From Toxorhynchites rutilus septentrionalis (Eukaryota; Arthropoda; Insecta; Diptera; Culicidae), in NCBI RefSeq assembly GCF_029784135.1, contig NC_073746.1:264763598-264827597 (forward strand): DNA of 64,000 nucleotides, read 5' to 3'. The notes under the pieces were generated by a model. It was not told where the DNA came from and made no database searches. It saw only the letters and a program-made list of their open reading frames with translations. Of the stretch, positions 43,891 to 55,907 are shown piece by piece; within the stretch, counting starts at the first letter, position 1; each line of letters begins with the position of its first letter. The translations under genes were made by a program, and so were the position numbers.

Positions 43891-45818
43891 ATAATACCCC
43901 TTGTTCCGGAAGGTACCAAGATAACAGTGGTTCGCGATAATGGAGTAGACGTTGATGTTGAGAAATAAAAAGTATTCTAGTTAGATTTATTTGGCGAATT
44001 ACGAAAGCTAGATTGAAGTGGCTATCATTGGGTTTTAGCAACTGAATTACGAGTTTTCGTATTGGATTGAAAAGCTAGTCTCCATCTACTATACAGCCTT
44101 AACTTAACAATGAGAAATCTAACCAAAATCAATATTGTATAATCAAAATTCAATGTTCAACTAAACATGCTTTTACGCCGTTATGTAGGATTAATAAAAT
44201 TCGGTTGAGTGCCAGATATTCCACGTACACGTGGCCGTGCACTGGGATATAATAAGGGTAAGGGTTTAAGAACACTAAACGTGGGTTAATGTCATTTAAT
44301 TGTAAAAAATAAGAGCTATACAAATTTGTAATAATATCAGAATAGCCGCCAACAAAGAGTCCAAACTTTGATAGAAGGTATCCGAAGAATAGTTCGAAAA
44401 TTCATCAAAACTGTAATGAAATAATTTTTTAAATATTTTTTTTCTTTTGAAAATAACAATAAATTATCTGCATTTTGATATGTTTTAATGTCTCAATGTT
44501 TCGAGCCTTACCAAGTGAGATACCAGCTAAAATATTCGAAAAAGTGGTGAGAAATAGACACTTGGCGAGGATCGTCTTAAGCGTTGTCATGACCAGCATT
44601 TGAGTGAAATCATCTACAAAAATTCAACGGCAGACACCGATGTGTCGGTGTCTCAAACTGTCAAACAAAAACTACGGTTTACACATGTAATTTCTGTATC
44701 TTTTTATATCAAAATAAAAAAAAAATCTTAAAACTATTTTTTATATCAAAATAAAAAAAACTTAAACCCTACACATCTTTCACTATCTTCACCATTCGTT
44801 TCGCAAAATCACCATGGAATGATCACAAATTGTACGACATTCAAGATCGATATATGTCAGAATACAGAGCTATTACATGGGCTGAAAAATTTCCTGTATT
44901 GATACATAGCTGATATTGTAGCGATAAAAAGGTATTTTATTCTGGAGATAAGAGATGAACTTTTTATGAGGCTCCATTCAAATATGCAAGTCTGCCTGAC
45001 ATTTTTTTTTGCATCTGATAGCAATTGGAATTGCAATGTTTTGTATTCGTGAAAAATGGCGAATTCCCCATTACAGTTCATTATTCAATAGATATACGAA
45101 GCAAGCGTTGGGTGATTCTGCATCATCGTATAATACTGGGACATCATCTTATACGAGCATTTATGAAACACCTACAAGCGAATGGTTGCTGCGCTTCCTC
45201 GAAATCGACAAAAACAGGAACGTGTAACCACCTCATAGCAATGTTTGGAAAAAGCAAACATGACATGTTAATGTCGCTGTAATTATATTAATGAATCAAT
45301 AACAATTGTAGAAAAAGATGCATTTAACTTTTAATACATGAATCTTTTAGCTCATTCTTCGGACTCTATAACATTTAACCAAATACCATCTAGCAAATGA
45401 CATTTATCATTTTTACAAAAATATAACTACCAAAAAGTTCAGTGACGAGCTTACCTTTCGTGCTTTCGTTATCTGACACTGACTTTGTTGAAATTATAAA
45501 TATATATTTTTCGAAATTCGCTTGATATTCACATGTTATTGAAAACCATAGTTCACTCAAAATAGACAGTTCGATAAACCCATATTTATGCGCTCCTCCA
45601 GCAAAAAAAATACTCCAACACTCCCATCGAGATAAAACATATCCAATCATTCACATCTCAAACCTCCCCTTACTCAATGGTTCACAACGGATACACGAAC
45701 TTCACCTTAACTTTGACATAGACCGAAAAGAAGATACATACAAAGCAAAAAATAAATAACAAATCCGCCAGTCTATACAAAATACCATGCGAACAAAAAA
45801 CGTGCAATACTCATTTCT
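43891..45818. other. AT-rich spacer
   Basis: No gene was recognised. Overlapping short frames at 45,009-45,282 show no motif. Confidence 0.45.
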
Positions 45819-46680
45819 ATGCGTATTGTCTGTGTGGCTTTTCATGATCCCCCTCCTCCACTCTTCTCGATTCCATTGCTAGTTACCACCCAAAACACCC
45901 CGCCTGGTGGAGTAACGCCAACGTCGTCTTCGTCATCGCCGTCATCATCAGCTTCATTTGATCTGCGTGTCGGCCCAGTTCGTGTTTTCTTCTTGCGCCT
46001 GACGATCCTCCCATCGGAGCTGATCGCCAGGTTCTCTCACTTCTTGCTCTCCGACCATGTCGCCGGCATGCGTGACTGCCTTTTTTGCGCCTCACACTAC
46101 CTAACTCGGGTATCTGAGTGTGTACCGTGTCCGAGTGTGAAACGCCAAGTCGGTAAGCCGGTCCAACGGGAGGGTAACACAAACTGGTTGTGTTTGCTTA
46201 CACTGCTCCACCGGCGGCCAACATGCAGCATACCTCGCTGGCTCGCTGGCGGGATGAATGGATGGGACGGCTGGACGGATAAAATAGACACACGAACAAA
46301 TATCTGACCCCTTTCTTCCTTGGACTGGTATTGGTGTTAAGCCAGCAACAACCGGCAGCCCCAACTCTGCGCCTCACATAGCGTGTTTGCCGCGATTGTG
46401 GGTTTGTTCCGTTGATAATGCTGGAACACAAAGAAATGGGAAGTATTGTAGTTTTGTTAGAGAAGGCTGGCAAAACAATCGAAGTGTAAAAGTTCCGACG
46501 TCGCGTAAAAGTTTTGTTTGACTTTTCTCAGCCATTGATGTTCGGTGTATTTCCAAACATGGACAGGCGAAAGCAACATTATCGGGAGTTGACGACCACT
46601 AAGTACACTTTGAGCGCTGGTAACATCGTTGTTTCATGTCGGTGCGGGTGCTCCTCAACCGACTAATTGTAAAGGTCATT
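45819..46680. other. GC-richer spacer with long uncharacterised frames
   Basis: A 162-codon frame (45,819-46,307, plus strand) and several overlapping minus-strand frames occur in a stretch with CTCC and GTCATCATC repeats. The translation is Ser/Pro-rich with no domain I recognise, so I do not call a gene. It may be unique DNA. Confidence 0.4.
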
Positions 46681-46734
46681 AATAATCAAAAACATATTTT
46701 TGAGCAACTTTAGTATTGAATTGTATAGGAACAC

Positions 46735-47100
46735 TATTACTATTACTATTACTATTACTATTACTATTACTATTACTATTACTATTACTATTACTATTAC
46801 TATTACTATTACTATTACTATTACTATTACTATTACTATTACTATTACTATTACTATTACTATTACTATTACTATTACTATTACTATTACTATTACTATT
46901 ACTATTACTATTACTATTACTATTACTATTACTATTACTATTACTATTACTATTACTATTACTATTACTATTACTATTACTATTACTATTACTATTACTA
47001 TTACTATTACTATTACTATTACTATTACTATTACTATTACTATTACTATTACTATTACTATTACTATTACTATTACTATTACTATTACTATTACTATTAC
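46735..47100 (+). repeat. (TATTAC)61 array, left of the BEL element
   Basis: There are sixty-one perfect TATTAC units by line counting, ending exactly at the start of the BEL LTR. All frames through it are open, which gives spurious long frames. Confidence 0.97.
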
Positions 47101-47664
47101 TGTTGAGAACGCCCCTTGTCAGCAAGCACACCTCTAAAATATTACCGTGATAGCAACTGACAGATGATGGATGACTGAACACATTTAGCGAGAAGAATAT
47201 TCTATTAAAAATCCACCTTTTGTTCCAAAGAATTCTTAGAACTGAACTCTAGTGCTCTATGCCTAAATTTATTGTGTTGTATATTTTCATAAAGTGTTTC
47301 ATACAGAAAAACATATCCACTAAAATTGTGTTTACCAATACAGTGAGTGAAACATTAATAGTTGTACTTAAATTGGAAATACAATCAATTTATTATTGTA
47401 ACTAGGCTAGGTTATGTGCTTTGTGCCAAAGCTCATCTCTACATTGTGAATTCTGCTTTGTTCACGGGTTTTGCTCAAATTGATATAAAATTCAATTGTT
47501 TCACTCGGGCTAAGCGATAGGAAAATTATAAAACGTGAGTTGAATTGGAAATCATCAAACTGAATTCTAACCTGTAAAATTAATTTTAGGAAATTTTAAC
47601 GTAAAACACAAATAAATTCGTTGAAAATTTCGGAAACGACTTTCTCTTCGTTGCATAAGCAATA
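47101..47664 (+). repeat. 5' LTR of the BEL element
   Basis: The repeat is 564 bp. TATAAAA occurs near 47,527 and AATAAA near 47,612, plausible promoter and polyadenylation signals. The last bases are GCAATA where the 3' LTR has GCAACA, so the canonical CA end is mutated here. I could not identify the primer site after it. Confidence 0.9.
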
Positions 47665-47706
47665 TCTTAAAATTTCGTTTTGCCCGGACCAAGTGCATCT
47701 CCCGAA

Positions 47707-48198
47707 ATGCAGCGTACGCAGACATCAGAAGATGACAGCATACTTCAAAGCTGCCCGCTCTGTGTATTGCCAGACATCAGCCAAATGGTTAGGTGCGATA
47801 AGTGCCGACGAAAGTTTCATTTTTCATGCGTTGGTGTGACCAAAGCGATTGTCAACAACGATTGGAGCTGTCAGGATTGCCACAGCGCCATAATTCCTGC
47901 TCCCGTGTCGCAAGAAGCTGTCACACACCCACCAGAGAATTTAACGAATGTCGATTCAACGCCACAGCCAGTAATACCATCTGTAGTCTCGAATTCACAG
48001 ACGTCAAATATGTCATCATTTTCCTACGGGTTTCCTGGGAGTCAGTTCTACATTCCGCCATGCGGATCCACGCCGTCGATTAGTACGGAATGTCTGAGAC
48101 CTGCACACTCTGTGCCACAAACGGTGCCAATTATGACAACCGCACCGTCTGCGTCATCATCGCAACCGAATATCGTTTCCCAATTACCGATGGAATAA
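47707..48198 (+). pseudogene. gag: BEL gag N-terminus with PHD zinc finger
   Basis: The ATG at 47,707 is the first in frame after the LTR. Residues of about 16-58 form a PHD-type finger: CPLC, CDKC, HFSC and CQDC with the C4-H-C3 spacing and the W before the last pair (NNDWSCQDC). A Pro/Ser/Thr-rich stretch follows. The frame stops at TAA (48,196-48,198) but resumes without shift. PHD fingers usually bind histone H3 tails, so a role in chromatin targeting is a plausible inference, not shown. Confidence 0.85.
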
Positions 48199-48858
48199 CA
48201 ACTCCGCTTTCTTGAGGAACAACAAGCTCTTGAAAGAAAACATTTGTTACAACGTTATCAACTGCTGATGGGTGCGCCTTCGGCTGTGACATCGAGTACG
48301 TCTATTCCATCGTCTGGATTTTACAGTAGCACAAATACGACAATCCCACCTCAACAACATTCGGAATATCAACCACGACCGACAAATGATTTGCCTCCTA
48401 GCGGAATATTTTCTAACCCGCAATCCCAATCCTCACCGGTATACGACCCACTTCACTCTAGAAGACCGGTACAGACCACTGCTAGACCTCAATTTGAACC
48501 CTCACCAGTATTATCAGCTCATCCAAACTTTCCATGTGTTAATCCGATCGATCCATTGCAAGGAAGCAGAATCGAAAATGAATCGACTTTGCTCAACAGA
48601 AGCCAGATTGCTGCTCGACAAGCTGTGTCAAAGGACCTCCCGGAGAACAACGGTGATCCGGAACAGTGGCCGTTATTCTACGTTACATTCGAGAGCACAA
48701 CACGTCTTTGTGGCTACACCCTTGAAGAAAACATGATGCGGTTGCAAAAATGTCTCAGGGGCAAGGCCTTGGATGCAGTAAAGTGCCAGCTTCTACACCC
48801 GAGGAACCTTGAGAGTGTGTTGGCAACACTCAAAATGCCGAAAAATGCCGAATGCTGA
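48199..48858 (+). pseudogene. gag: BEL gag central part
   Basis: This is the same frame as the PHD part, separated only by the TAA. It begins with a glutamine/glutamate-rich helical stretch, then a Pro/Ser-rich linker. Next comes the conserved BEL gag start (DPEQWPLFYVTFEST, then ENMMRLQKCLRGKALDAV), the DUF1759-type region. The frame is lost near 48,840, where about one base plus some codons seem to be missing. Confidence 0.82.
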
Positions 48859-51703
48859 TAAATTATGTACATTGGTTGATTTCGCCATCGCCGTTAGGAA
48901 CATGGTGGCAACGATACAAAACTGCAACCTAGAGGAGCATCTTTGCCACATCACTCTTCTGCAAAGTCTTGTGGACCGCCTTCCACTCATGATTCGGCTA
49001 AATTGGGCAACATATCGCCAGGGTATACATCGAGCAACGCTCACTGAGTTCAGCGCGTGGCTCTACACACTTGCCGAGGCAGCAAGCACGGTAACGCTTC
49101 CGCAAGCCCAAATAGTGTCAGATAAATCTCGGCGTATGAGAAAAGATGACGGTTTTTTGAATGCACATACTGAATCTGCTCCGAAGCGTAAAGAACATGT
49201 CAGCGGTTCCCGTTTGGGTAAATGTTTATTTTGTCGAGGAAACTGTGAAGCCGTGGAAGATTGCAAGCAGTTTTTGATACTCGATCATGCATCCCGATGG
49301 AATGCGCTCCGCGAATATAAGCATTGTCGCTGTTGCCTTGGAAAGCATCAGGGTCCGTGTATGTCAATCAAAGAATGTGGTAAAAAAGGATGTGCGTACA
49401 AGCATCACCGATTGTTGCACAACGACGCGAAGGATAAGCCTTCTTTCCCCTCTACATTACACCGCCAGGAGCCAGGCAGTAGTACAAGCAAGCAAGACGT
49501 TACTGAGCATACTTGCAACACACATCGAAGCAACAACAAATCTGTGTTGTTTCAGTACATACCCGTCACACTTTACAACAAAGGAACCCGAATCAACACT
49601 TTCGCCTTCCTCGATTGCGGATCGTCGTTGACGTTGATAGAAGAAGGGCTAGCTTCGGAGTTGCAACTGGAAGGAGAAAGCCATCCACTTTGTTTACGTT
49701 GGACTGCTGATACCTGTCGGTACGAAAATTCGGCCATGAGGGTTTCGCTTGAAATATCTGGTGCAAGAAACGGAAAACCAAAGTATCGCCTTACTGATGT
49801 CTACACAGTGAGGAATTTGAATCTGCCATATCAGTCCCTGTCATTCGACGAACTCTGTACGAAGCATAATCATTTGCATGGGATACCGGTGGATTCGTAT
49901 TCAGATATTCAGCCTCGTATATTAATCGGTATGAATAACATACGTTTTGTAAACCCTTTGGAAAGCCGCGAGGGTGCAGAGCATGAACCAATAGCGTCCA
50001 AAACGAGATTGGGGTGGATGGTTTACGGGACGTGTACTGCCGAAAATAAATCGAATCCGAGCATCGCTCCACACAGTTTTCATATGTGTCATCACTCCTT
50101 ACAAAATGACGCCGAACTGAATTCAGCGGTCAATGCTCATTTTGCTCTTGAGAATCTGGGTATTTTCAAACCAGAAAAGTTGCTCCTATCGACGGAAGAT
50201 GAACGTTCCAGTAAAATGATGCGTTCAGTTACAAAATTCGAAAATGGAAGGTGGCGAACAGGGCTACTTTGGAAATTTGATGACATTCGACTCCCCGACA
50301 GCAGGCCTATGGCATTGCGACGACACAATTGTCTAATGAAGAGGATGGAACGCGATTTGAGTTTAGCTGCAACACTCAGGGCAAAAATGGACGAGTATAT
50401 ACAAAAAGGTTACGTTCGAAAGCTGTCGTTGGAGGAACTGCAGGAACACAGGGATCGTATTTGGTTCCTGCCAATATTCCCTGTGTTCAACCCAAACAAG
50501 CCAAACAAGATTCGAATGGTTTGGGATGCAGCAGCGACGGTGAGAGGAGTCTCGCTTAACACCGTTCTCATGAAAGGACCAGATCTTCTGATAGCATTAC
50601 CATTTGTACTGTATGGATTTCGTGAGCGCCCAATTGCAGTATGTGGAGATATCGCCGAGATGTTCCTGCGTATACTAATGAGTCCGCTAGATCAACATTG
50701 TCAGCGGATTATTTGGTGTGAGCAGGATGGTACGATTGCAGAATATGTTGTAACTGTAATGACGTTTGGCGCTAAATGCTCGCCGAGCTGCGCGCAGTTC
50801 GTCATCAATGAGAATGCAGCACGATTCACAGCACAATTTCCAGAAGCCGTTAAAACCATTAGGAAATGTCATTATGTCGATGACATGTTGGTAAGCATCG
50901 ACACCGAAGAGGAAGCGATAAAACTGTCAAAGGACATCCAGCACATCCATCTGCAGGGTGGGTTCACTATGAGAAACTGGATTTCAAATTCTCCTGCTGT
51001 TTTACAAGAGCTCGGAGAGCCAGGACAGGTGGAAAAGAATTTAGGTGTGGACAATGAGGCAGTACTGGAGAAGATTCTTGTAATGTGGTGGGACACCAGG
51101 ACCGACACCTTTCGATACAAACTCTCAACTCAACGTAATCAAGAACTTCTATCCGGCAGTAAGCATCCCACCAAACGAGATGTACTGCGTGTACTGATGT
51201 CAGTATATGATCCCCTCGGCTTGATATCACATTACATGATATATCTGAAGCTGCTATTCCAAGAAATTTGGAGGATGGGATCATCATGGGATGACGAAAT
51301 TGGCGAAAAGCAGCTGATGAAATGGAAGAATTGGCTACAGCTCTTACCGGAGGTTCAATCCGTGCGAATTCCACGTTGCTATCACCTGTCCCCCTCACGT
51401 GGTAGGCTTCGTACGATCGAGCTGCATACGTTCGTGGATGCCAGCGAACTCGGATATGCAGCAGTTTGCTACTTCCGATTCATTGAAGGGGATAAAATCT
51501 CGCGTTCACTAGTCGGATCAAAAAGCAGAGTTGCACCGATCAAGTTTGTATCAATCCCACGACTTGAGCTTCAGGCGGCGGTGATTGGCACTCGTTTAGC
51601 GAGAAGCATTGAAGAAGGACATTCAATCAAAGTTGACCGGCGAGTATTTTGGACAGATGCCCGCGACGTAATCTGTTGGCTTAAGTCGGATCACCGGAAA
51701 TAG
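48809..51703 (+). pseudogene. pol: BEL gag end, protease, RT and RNase H
   Basis: This is the long open frame after the shift. In order it carries the end of the gag domain (LVDFAIAVRNMVATIQN), then Cys/His clusters at 49,220-49,430 (CLFCRGNC, CRCCLGKHQGPC). The protease of the DUF1758 type has FLDCGSSLTLI near 49,610. The RT has RMVWDAAA, VCGDIAEMFLRI and the catalytic YVDD box near 50,873. The RNase H/Peptidase A17 region ends it, with HTFVDASELGYAAV and SIPRLELQAAV. It stops at TAG 51,701-51,703 in the middle of RNase H (SDHRK), then reading continues in the same frame. Confidence 0.88.
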
Positions 51704-52204
51704 TCCCAGTTCGTTGCATTTCGTGTTGGTGAGATTTTGGAAGCCACGAATATAGAAGAATGGAGATGGATTCGCGGAAAAATCAACGTTGCCGACGAAG
51801 GTACGAAATGGGATGGTCCACCAAATTTCGATGTCAATTGCCGTTGGTTTGCGGGACCGCCTTTTCTGTCGAAATCTACATCGGAGTGGCCGAAAACATC
51901 GATCAACGAAGAAACAGTAGAGGAGCTCCGGCCACGATTGCTGCATCATCACGCTCAGGTGGCCGATGATATTCTGCGACCGGACGACCATTCCAACTGG
52001 ACTCGCTTACTACGACTTACGGCTCTAGTGCAGCGATTTCCAAACAACATCAAGCGAAAACTTAAGAATGAAGAGCTTCTTCTAGGACCACTGACCAGCG
52101 AAGAGCTACTGGCGGCTGGCAATTATCTCTATAAGCGAGCTCAATGGGATTGCTACCTGGACGAAATGTCGATGTTGTCAGCGGGTAGGACCAATTTACC
52201 GTAA
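51704..52204 (+). pseudogene. pol: BEL pol, RNase H end to integrase linker
   Basis: The frame is unchanged from upstream. It has FVAFRVGEIL, then EWRWIRGKINVADEGTKW, the BEL-specific block after RNase H, then a charged linker. It ends at a second nonsense codon, TAA (52,202-52,204), with coding sense resuming at once. Confidence 0.82.
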
Positions 52205-53542
52205 ACCAGTTCTTTGTATAAAGTTAGTCCATACATCGACAGCGCGGGCGTTATGCGTATACGTAGTCGTATTGATATTTGCGACTTCGCCAACGGAGAC
52301 ACTCAGTTCCCGATTGCACTGCCGCGTCAACACCCACTCACTAAATTAGCACTTCAGGAGATCCATGAAAAATATCACCACCAGTGCAATGAAACGTTCG
52401 TCAATGAGGTGCGGAGAAAATTCAACATTCCTAGAGTACGTGTGGAATGTTACAGAGTCCGCCGAAAGTGTGTCCGGTGTAAAATCCGTCTAGCTAAACC
52501 TGACCCTCCTATGATGGCTAACCTCCCGAAAGAGCGACTAGCAACCTTCGTTCGACCCTTCTCTTATGTAGGGGTTGATTATTTTGGACCGTATCAGGTC
52601 ATCGTTGGTCGGCGTATAGAAAAGCGTTATGGAGTTATCATTACTTGTTTGACAACACGAGCAATCCATATCGAGTTAGCCCACTCCCTCTCCACGGATT
52701 CCTGCATAATGGCTCTTCGTAACTGTTTCTCCAGACGGGGAACTCCACTGCAAATAATAAGCGATCGAGGCACCAACTTCGTGGGAGCATCTAAAGAGCT
52801 CAAAGCGGCATTGGATCAATTTGAGAACAACAAATTGATACGAGAGTTTACTACGGTGTCTACTTCGTGGAACTTCAATCCACCCGCATCCCCGCATATG
52901 GGCGGAATTTGGGAGAGGATGATTCAAACCGTAAAAAGGATTCTAGACGAAATCAAACCGAGACGCCCTCCAACCGATGAAGTCCTTAGGAATCTTATGG
53001 TGGAAATCGAAAACATCGTGAACAGCAGACCGCTGACACATGTTCCTGTCGATGACGAATCATCTCCCGCGTTAACGCCGAACCACTTTTTGATTGGAGC
53101 CTCGAACGGCTCTAAGCCTCTAGTGCCGTACGACGATAGTGCTTTGGTTCTGCGGCAGTCCTGGAAAACATCCCAACTACTCGCCAATTACTTTTGGAAA
53201 CGCTGGGTTCTTGAGTACACTCCTGTAATTACTCGCAGAGCAAAGTGGTTCCGGCCGGCGAAACCAATTAGGATTGGGGATATCGTTATTGTCGTCGATT
53301 CCAGTTTTCCGAGAAATTGTTGGCCTAAGGGCAGAATAATCGCAGTGAAAACATCGAAGGACGGCCAAGTTCGTTCAGCGACGGTTCAGACAGAATCCGG
53401 GATCTACGAAAGACCTGCGGTGAAACTGGCGGTGCTGGACATCGGGGCAAACAAGAGTATGCTGGAACAGGCTCCATCTACTGGGGGGGGACTGTTGAGA
53501 ACGCCCCTTGTCAGCAAGCACACCTCTAAAATATTACCGTGA
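52205..53542 (+). pseudogene. pol: BEL integrase and C-terminal domain
   Basis: The zinc region is EIHEKYHHQ...CVRCKI. The catalytic core has VDYFGPY (Asp), IISDRGTNFVGA (Asp) and GIWERMIQ (Glu), so the DDE triad is present. A C-terminal DUF5641-type domain follows (RIGDIVIVVD, NCWPKGRI). The frame runs into the 3' LTR for about 15 codons before stopping at 53,542. This is the intact end of a polyprotein that is broken further upstream. Confidence 0.87.
53483..53492 (+). other. Polypurine tract of the BEL element
   Basis: A GGGGGGGGAC run lies directly before the TGTTG of the 3' LTR, inside the coding frame. Confidence 0.8.
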
Positions 53543-54056
53543 TAGCAACTGACAGATGATGGATGACTGAACACATTTAGCGAGAAGAATATTCTATTAA
53601 AAATCCACCTTTTGTTCCAAGGAATTCTTAGAACTGAACTCTAGTGCTCTATGCCTAAATTTATTGTCTTGTATATTTTCATAAAGTGTTTCATACAGAA
53701 AACCATATCCACTAAAATTGTGTTTACCAATACAGTGAGTTAAACATTAATAGTTGTAATTAAATTGGAAATACAATCAATTTATTATTGTAACTAGGCT
53801 AGGTTAAGTGCCTTGTGCCAAAGCTCATCTCCACATTGTGAATTCTGCTTTGTTCACGGGTTTTGCTCAAATTGATATAAAATTCAATTGTTTCACTCGG
53901 GCTAAGCGATAGGAAAATTATAAAACGTGAGTTGAATTGGAAATCATCAAACTGAATTCTAACCTGTAAAATTAATTTAAGGAAATTTTAACGTAAAACG
54001 CAAATAAATTCGTTGAAAAATTCGGAAACGACTTTCTCTTCGTTGCATAAGCAACA
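53493..54056 (+). repeat. 3' LTR of the BEL element
   Basis: This 564-bp copy is the same length as the 5' LTR, with about 12 substitutions by eye. It ends GCAACA, the canonical CA. Confidence 0.92.
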
Positions 54057-54421
54057 ATTACTATTACTATTACTATTACTATTACTATTACTATTACTAT
54101 TACTATTACTATTACTATTACTATTACTATTACTATTACTATTACTATTACTATTACTATTACTATTACTATTACTATTACTATTACTATTACTATTACT
54201 ATTACTATTACTATTACTATTACTATTACTATTACTATTACTATTACTATTACTATTACTATTACTATTACTATTACTATTACTATTACTATTACTATTA
54301 CTATTACTATTACTATTACTATTACTATTACTATTACTATTACTATTACTATTACTATTACTATTACTATTACTATTACTATTACTATTACTATTACTAT
54401 TACTATTACTATTACTATTAC
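54057..54421 (+). repeat. (TATTAC)60 array, right of the BEL element
   Basis: ATTAC (the duplicated target) is followed by sixty perfect TATTAC units. Removing the element and one ATTAC joins it in phase with the left array. Confidence 0.97.
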
Positions 54422-55249
54422 AGAAAAAGGCGTAATAATTCATCGCAAAAAAGGATTCACGCTTCAATTCTACAGTATGGGTATGATATAGTTTTTGCAA
54501 TGCGCATGATATGGCGAATTTTCCGGTATGATTTATTTTTAATAATATAGAAAGCAAATATTTGTTGGAAAGGATTCGTCAAATTATTGACAACAATTTC
54601 GTGAAATTTTGGGGAAATGTTCTTGATGTGAATCAATTGTTGAACAGCGATTTTCTTGAATTTTTGGATTGATTTTCATCAACATGGTTTTGGTAACCAG
54701 CCTAGGTCGACCATCATGGCCCTCGTCGTACACATTGGTGTGGCTGTCTTAATCTGCTTTTACTCATAATTTCATTCCCATACACTTCACAAAGTTAGCA
54801 GAAGGTTTACTTCCAGTTTATTGATCGGCTTGGTTTTTTGTATAATTTTAATTATCGTTTATGCTTCCCTGAAAGCAGTCTGGCATACGAAAAGAAAGCT
54901 CGAGCAAAAATGAAAAATATTGACAAGAATGATAAACCTGATGTTCACCATCATTCTACAGAATATATTTACTCGATTATTTCCATTGAATAAAATATAA
55001 CAATCGATTATTTCTATTTAATAAATTATAACTTAATTATTCCTGAGAAGATCGTTTGATACTGATGACTACACGATGATTGATTGTGAAATAATGAAAT
55101 ACGTAGATCCGTTACTAAAGGATCTGCAACTTTATTCTGAAATTAGTATGAAAGTATAGGATTACATGACACACTAATCCTTGAAAACCAGTACAAATAC
55201 TATAGAAAGAGAGTATCATAGCAATGGAACGAATCCGGCGCATCACTTC
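54422..55249. other. AT-rich spacer
   Basis: No gene or TIR was recognised. Confidence 0.45.
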
Positions 55250-55257
55250 ATCTAGAG

Positions 55258-55600
55258 CAGCTATACTCAACTTGCGGCATCAAAGTGCAACGCATTTGAG
55301 GCCGGGTGTGAAAAAGTTATTTTCAGCAGTGAGTGCTGTGTTCTTCTGTGGAAACTGGAAGTTTGCGAAACATTCGCAAACAATGGAACCTCTTCCTCAC
55401 TGAGAGCATTCATTTAACGGCCCTCAGTGCTACCAAATATTTGTGCCGAAAAGTTTCATTCTTGAATTACTATAATGTTTGTTTTTCGGCATTCATAGTT
55501 CCTACGTTAACAATGCGGTCGTGTCTTAGACACAAGCGGCCCGCGACACCATGACTACCACGTGTTTGTGGCCCATCTGAAAAAAGGTTGAGTACCGCTG
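55258..55600. mobile_element. Non-autonomous hAT element (MITE), 343 bp
   Basis: The ends CAGCTATACTCAACTT and (inverted) CAGCGGTACTCAACCT are hAT-type terminal repeats. A perfect 8-bp duplication ATCTAGAG lies at 55,250-55,257 and 55,601-55,608. No transposase is present. Confidence 0.92.
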
Positions 55601-55608
55601 ATCTAGAG

Positions 55609-55907
55609 CATACTCTGTGTACACATACTGCATAAATAAAGTGTGGTGACACCGAATATCTTTCACCACCAACCACCATGAAATCAATCCTGTGCGAATC
55701 AAAAGCCGTGGCAGCATATGAGAGAGACTACAAAAAAAACGATCGGATTGATGGTTTTATAATAACCCCTCACATATCATGTGTTGCAATAGAAATTAAG
55801 TGTCCAAAAGATGGGTAAAATAAATCTTTGAGTGATTTTGTTTTTTTTCTTCCTTATCTTGCAAGATTAAATGTTTTCAAAAAAATCATCAATATTACGC
55901 ATAGCTG
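55609..55907. other. Short AT-rich spacer
   Basis: No gene was recognised. Confidence 0.45.

Larger units (their letters stand above)
47101..54056 (+). mobile_element. BEL/Pao LTR retrotransposon, 6.96 kb
   Basis: The element is bounded by 564-bp LTRs that begin TGTTGAGAAC and end GCAA(T/C)A. The 5-bp duplication ATTAC lies at both sides (47,096-47,100 and 54,057-54,061). Between the LTRs is one gag-pol coding region with PHD finger, gag, protease, RT, RNase H and integrase in the BEL/Pao order. The reading is broken by three in-frame stops and one frameshift. By eye the LTRs differ at about 12 of 564 positions (about 2 percent), so the insertion is moderately old. Confidence 0.93.

Noticed and set aside
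45819..46307. 162-codon frame as a host gene
   Set aside because: It is low-complexity Ser/Pro-rich with no domain, overlapped by several open frames on the other strand. There is no promoter or splice evidence.
46679..47182. Long frames of Ile-Thr, Leu and Asn-Ser repeats (also 53,988-54,557)
   Set aside because: Pure translations of the TATTAC microsatellite without a stop. There are no flanking coding motifs.
46735..54421. TATTAC arrays as terminal parts of the BEL element itself
   Set aside because: The LTRs have proper TG...CA ends inside the arrays, a 5-bp duplication lies in the repeat, and the arrays rejoin in phase.
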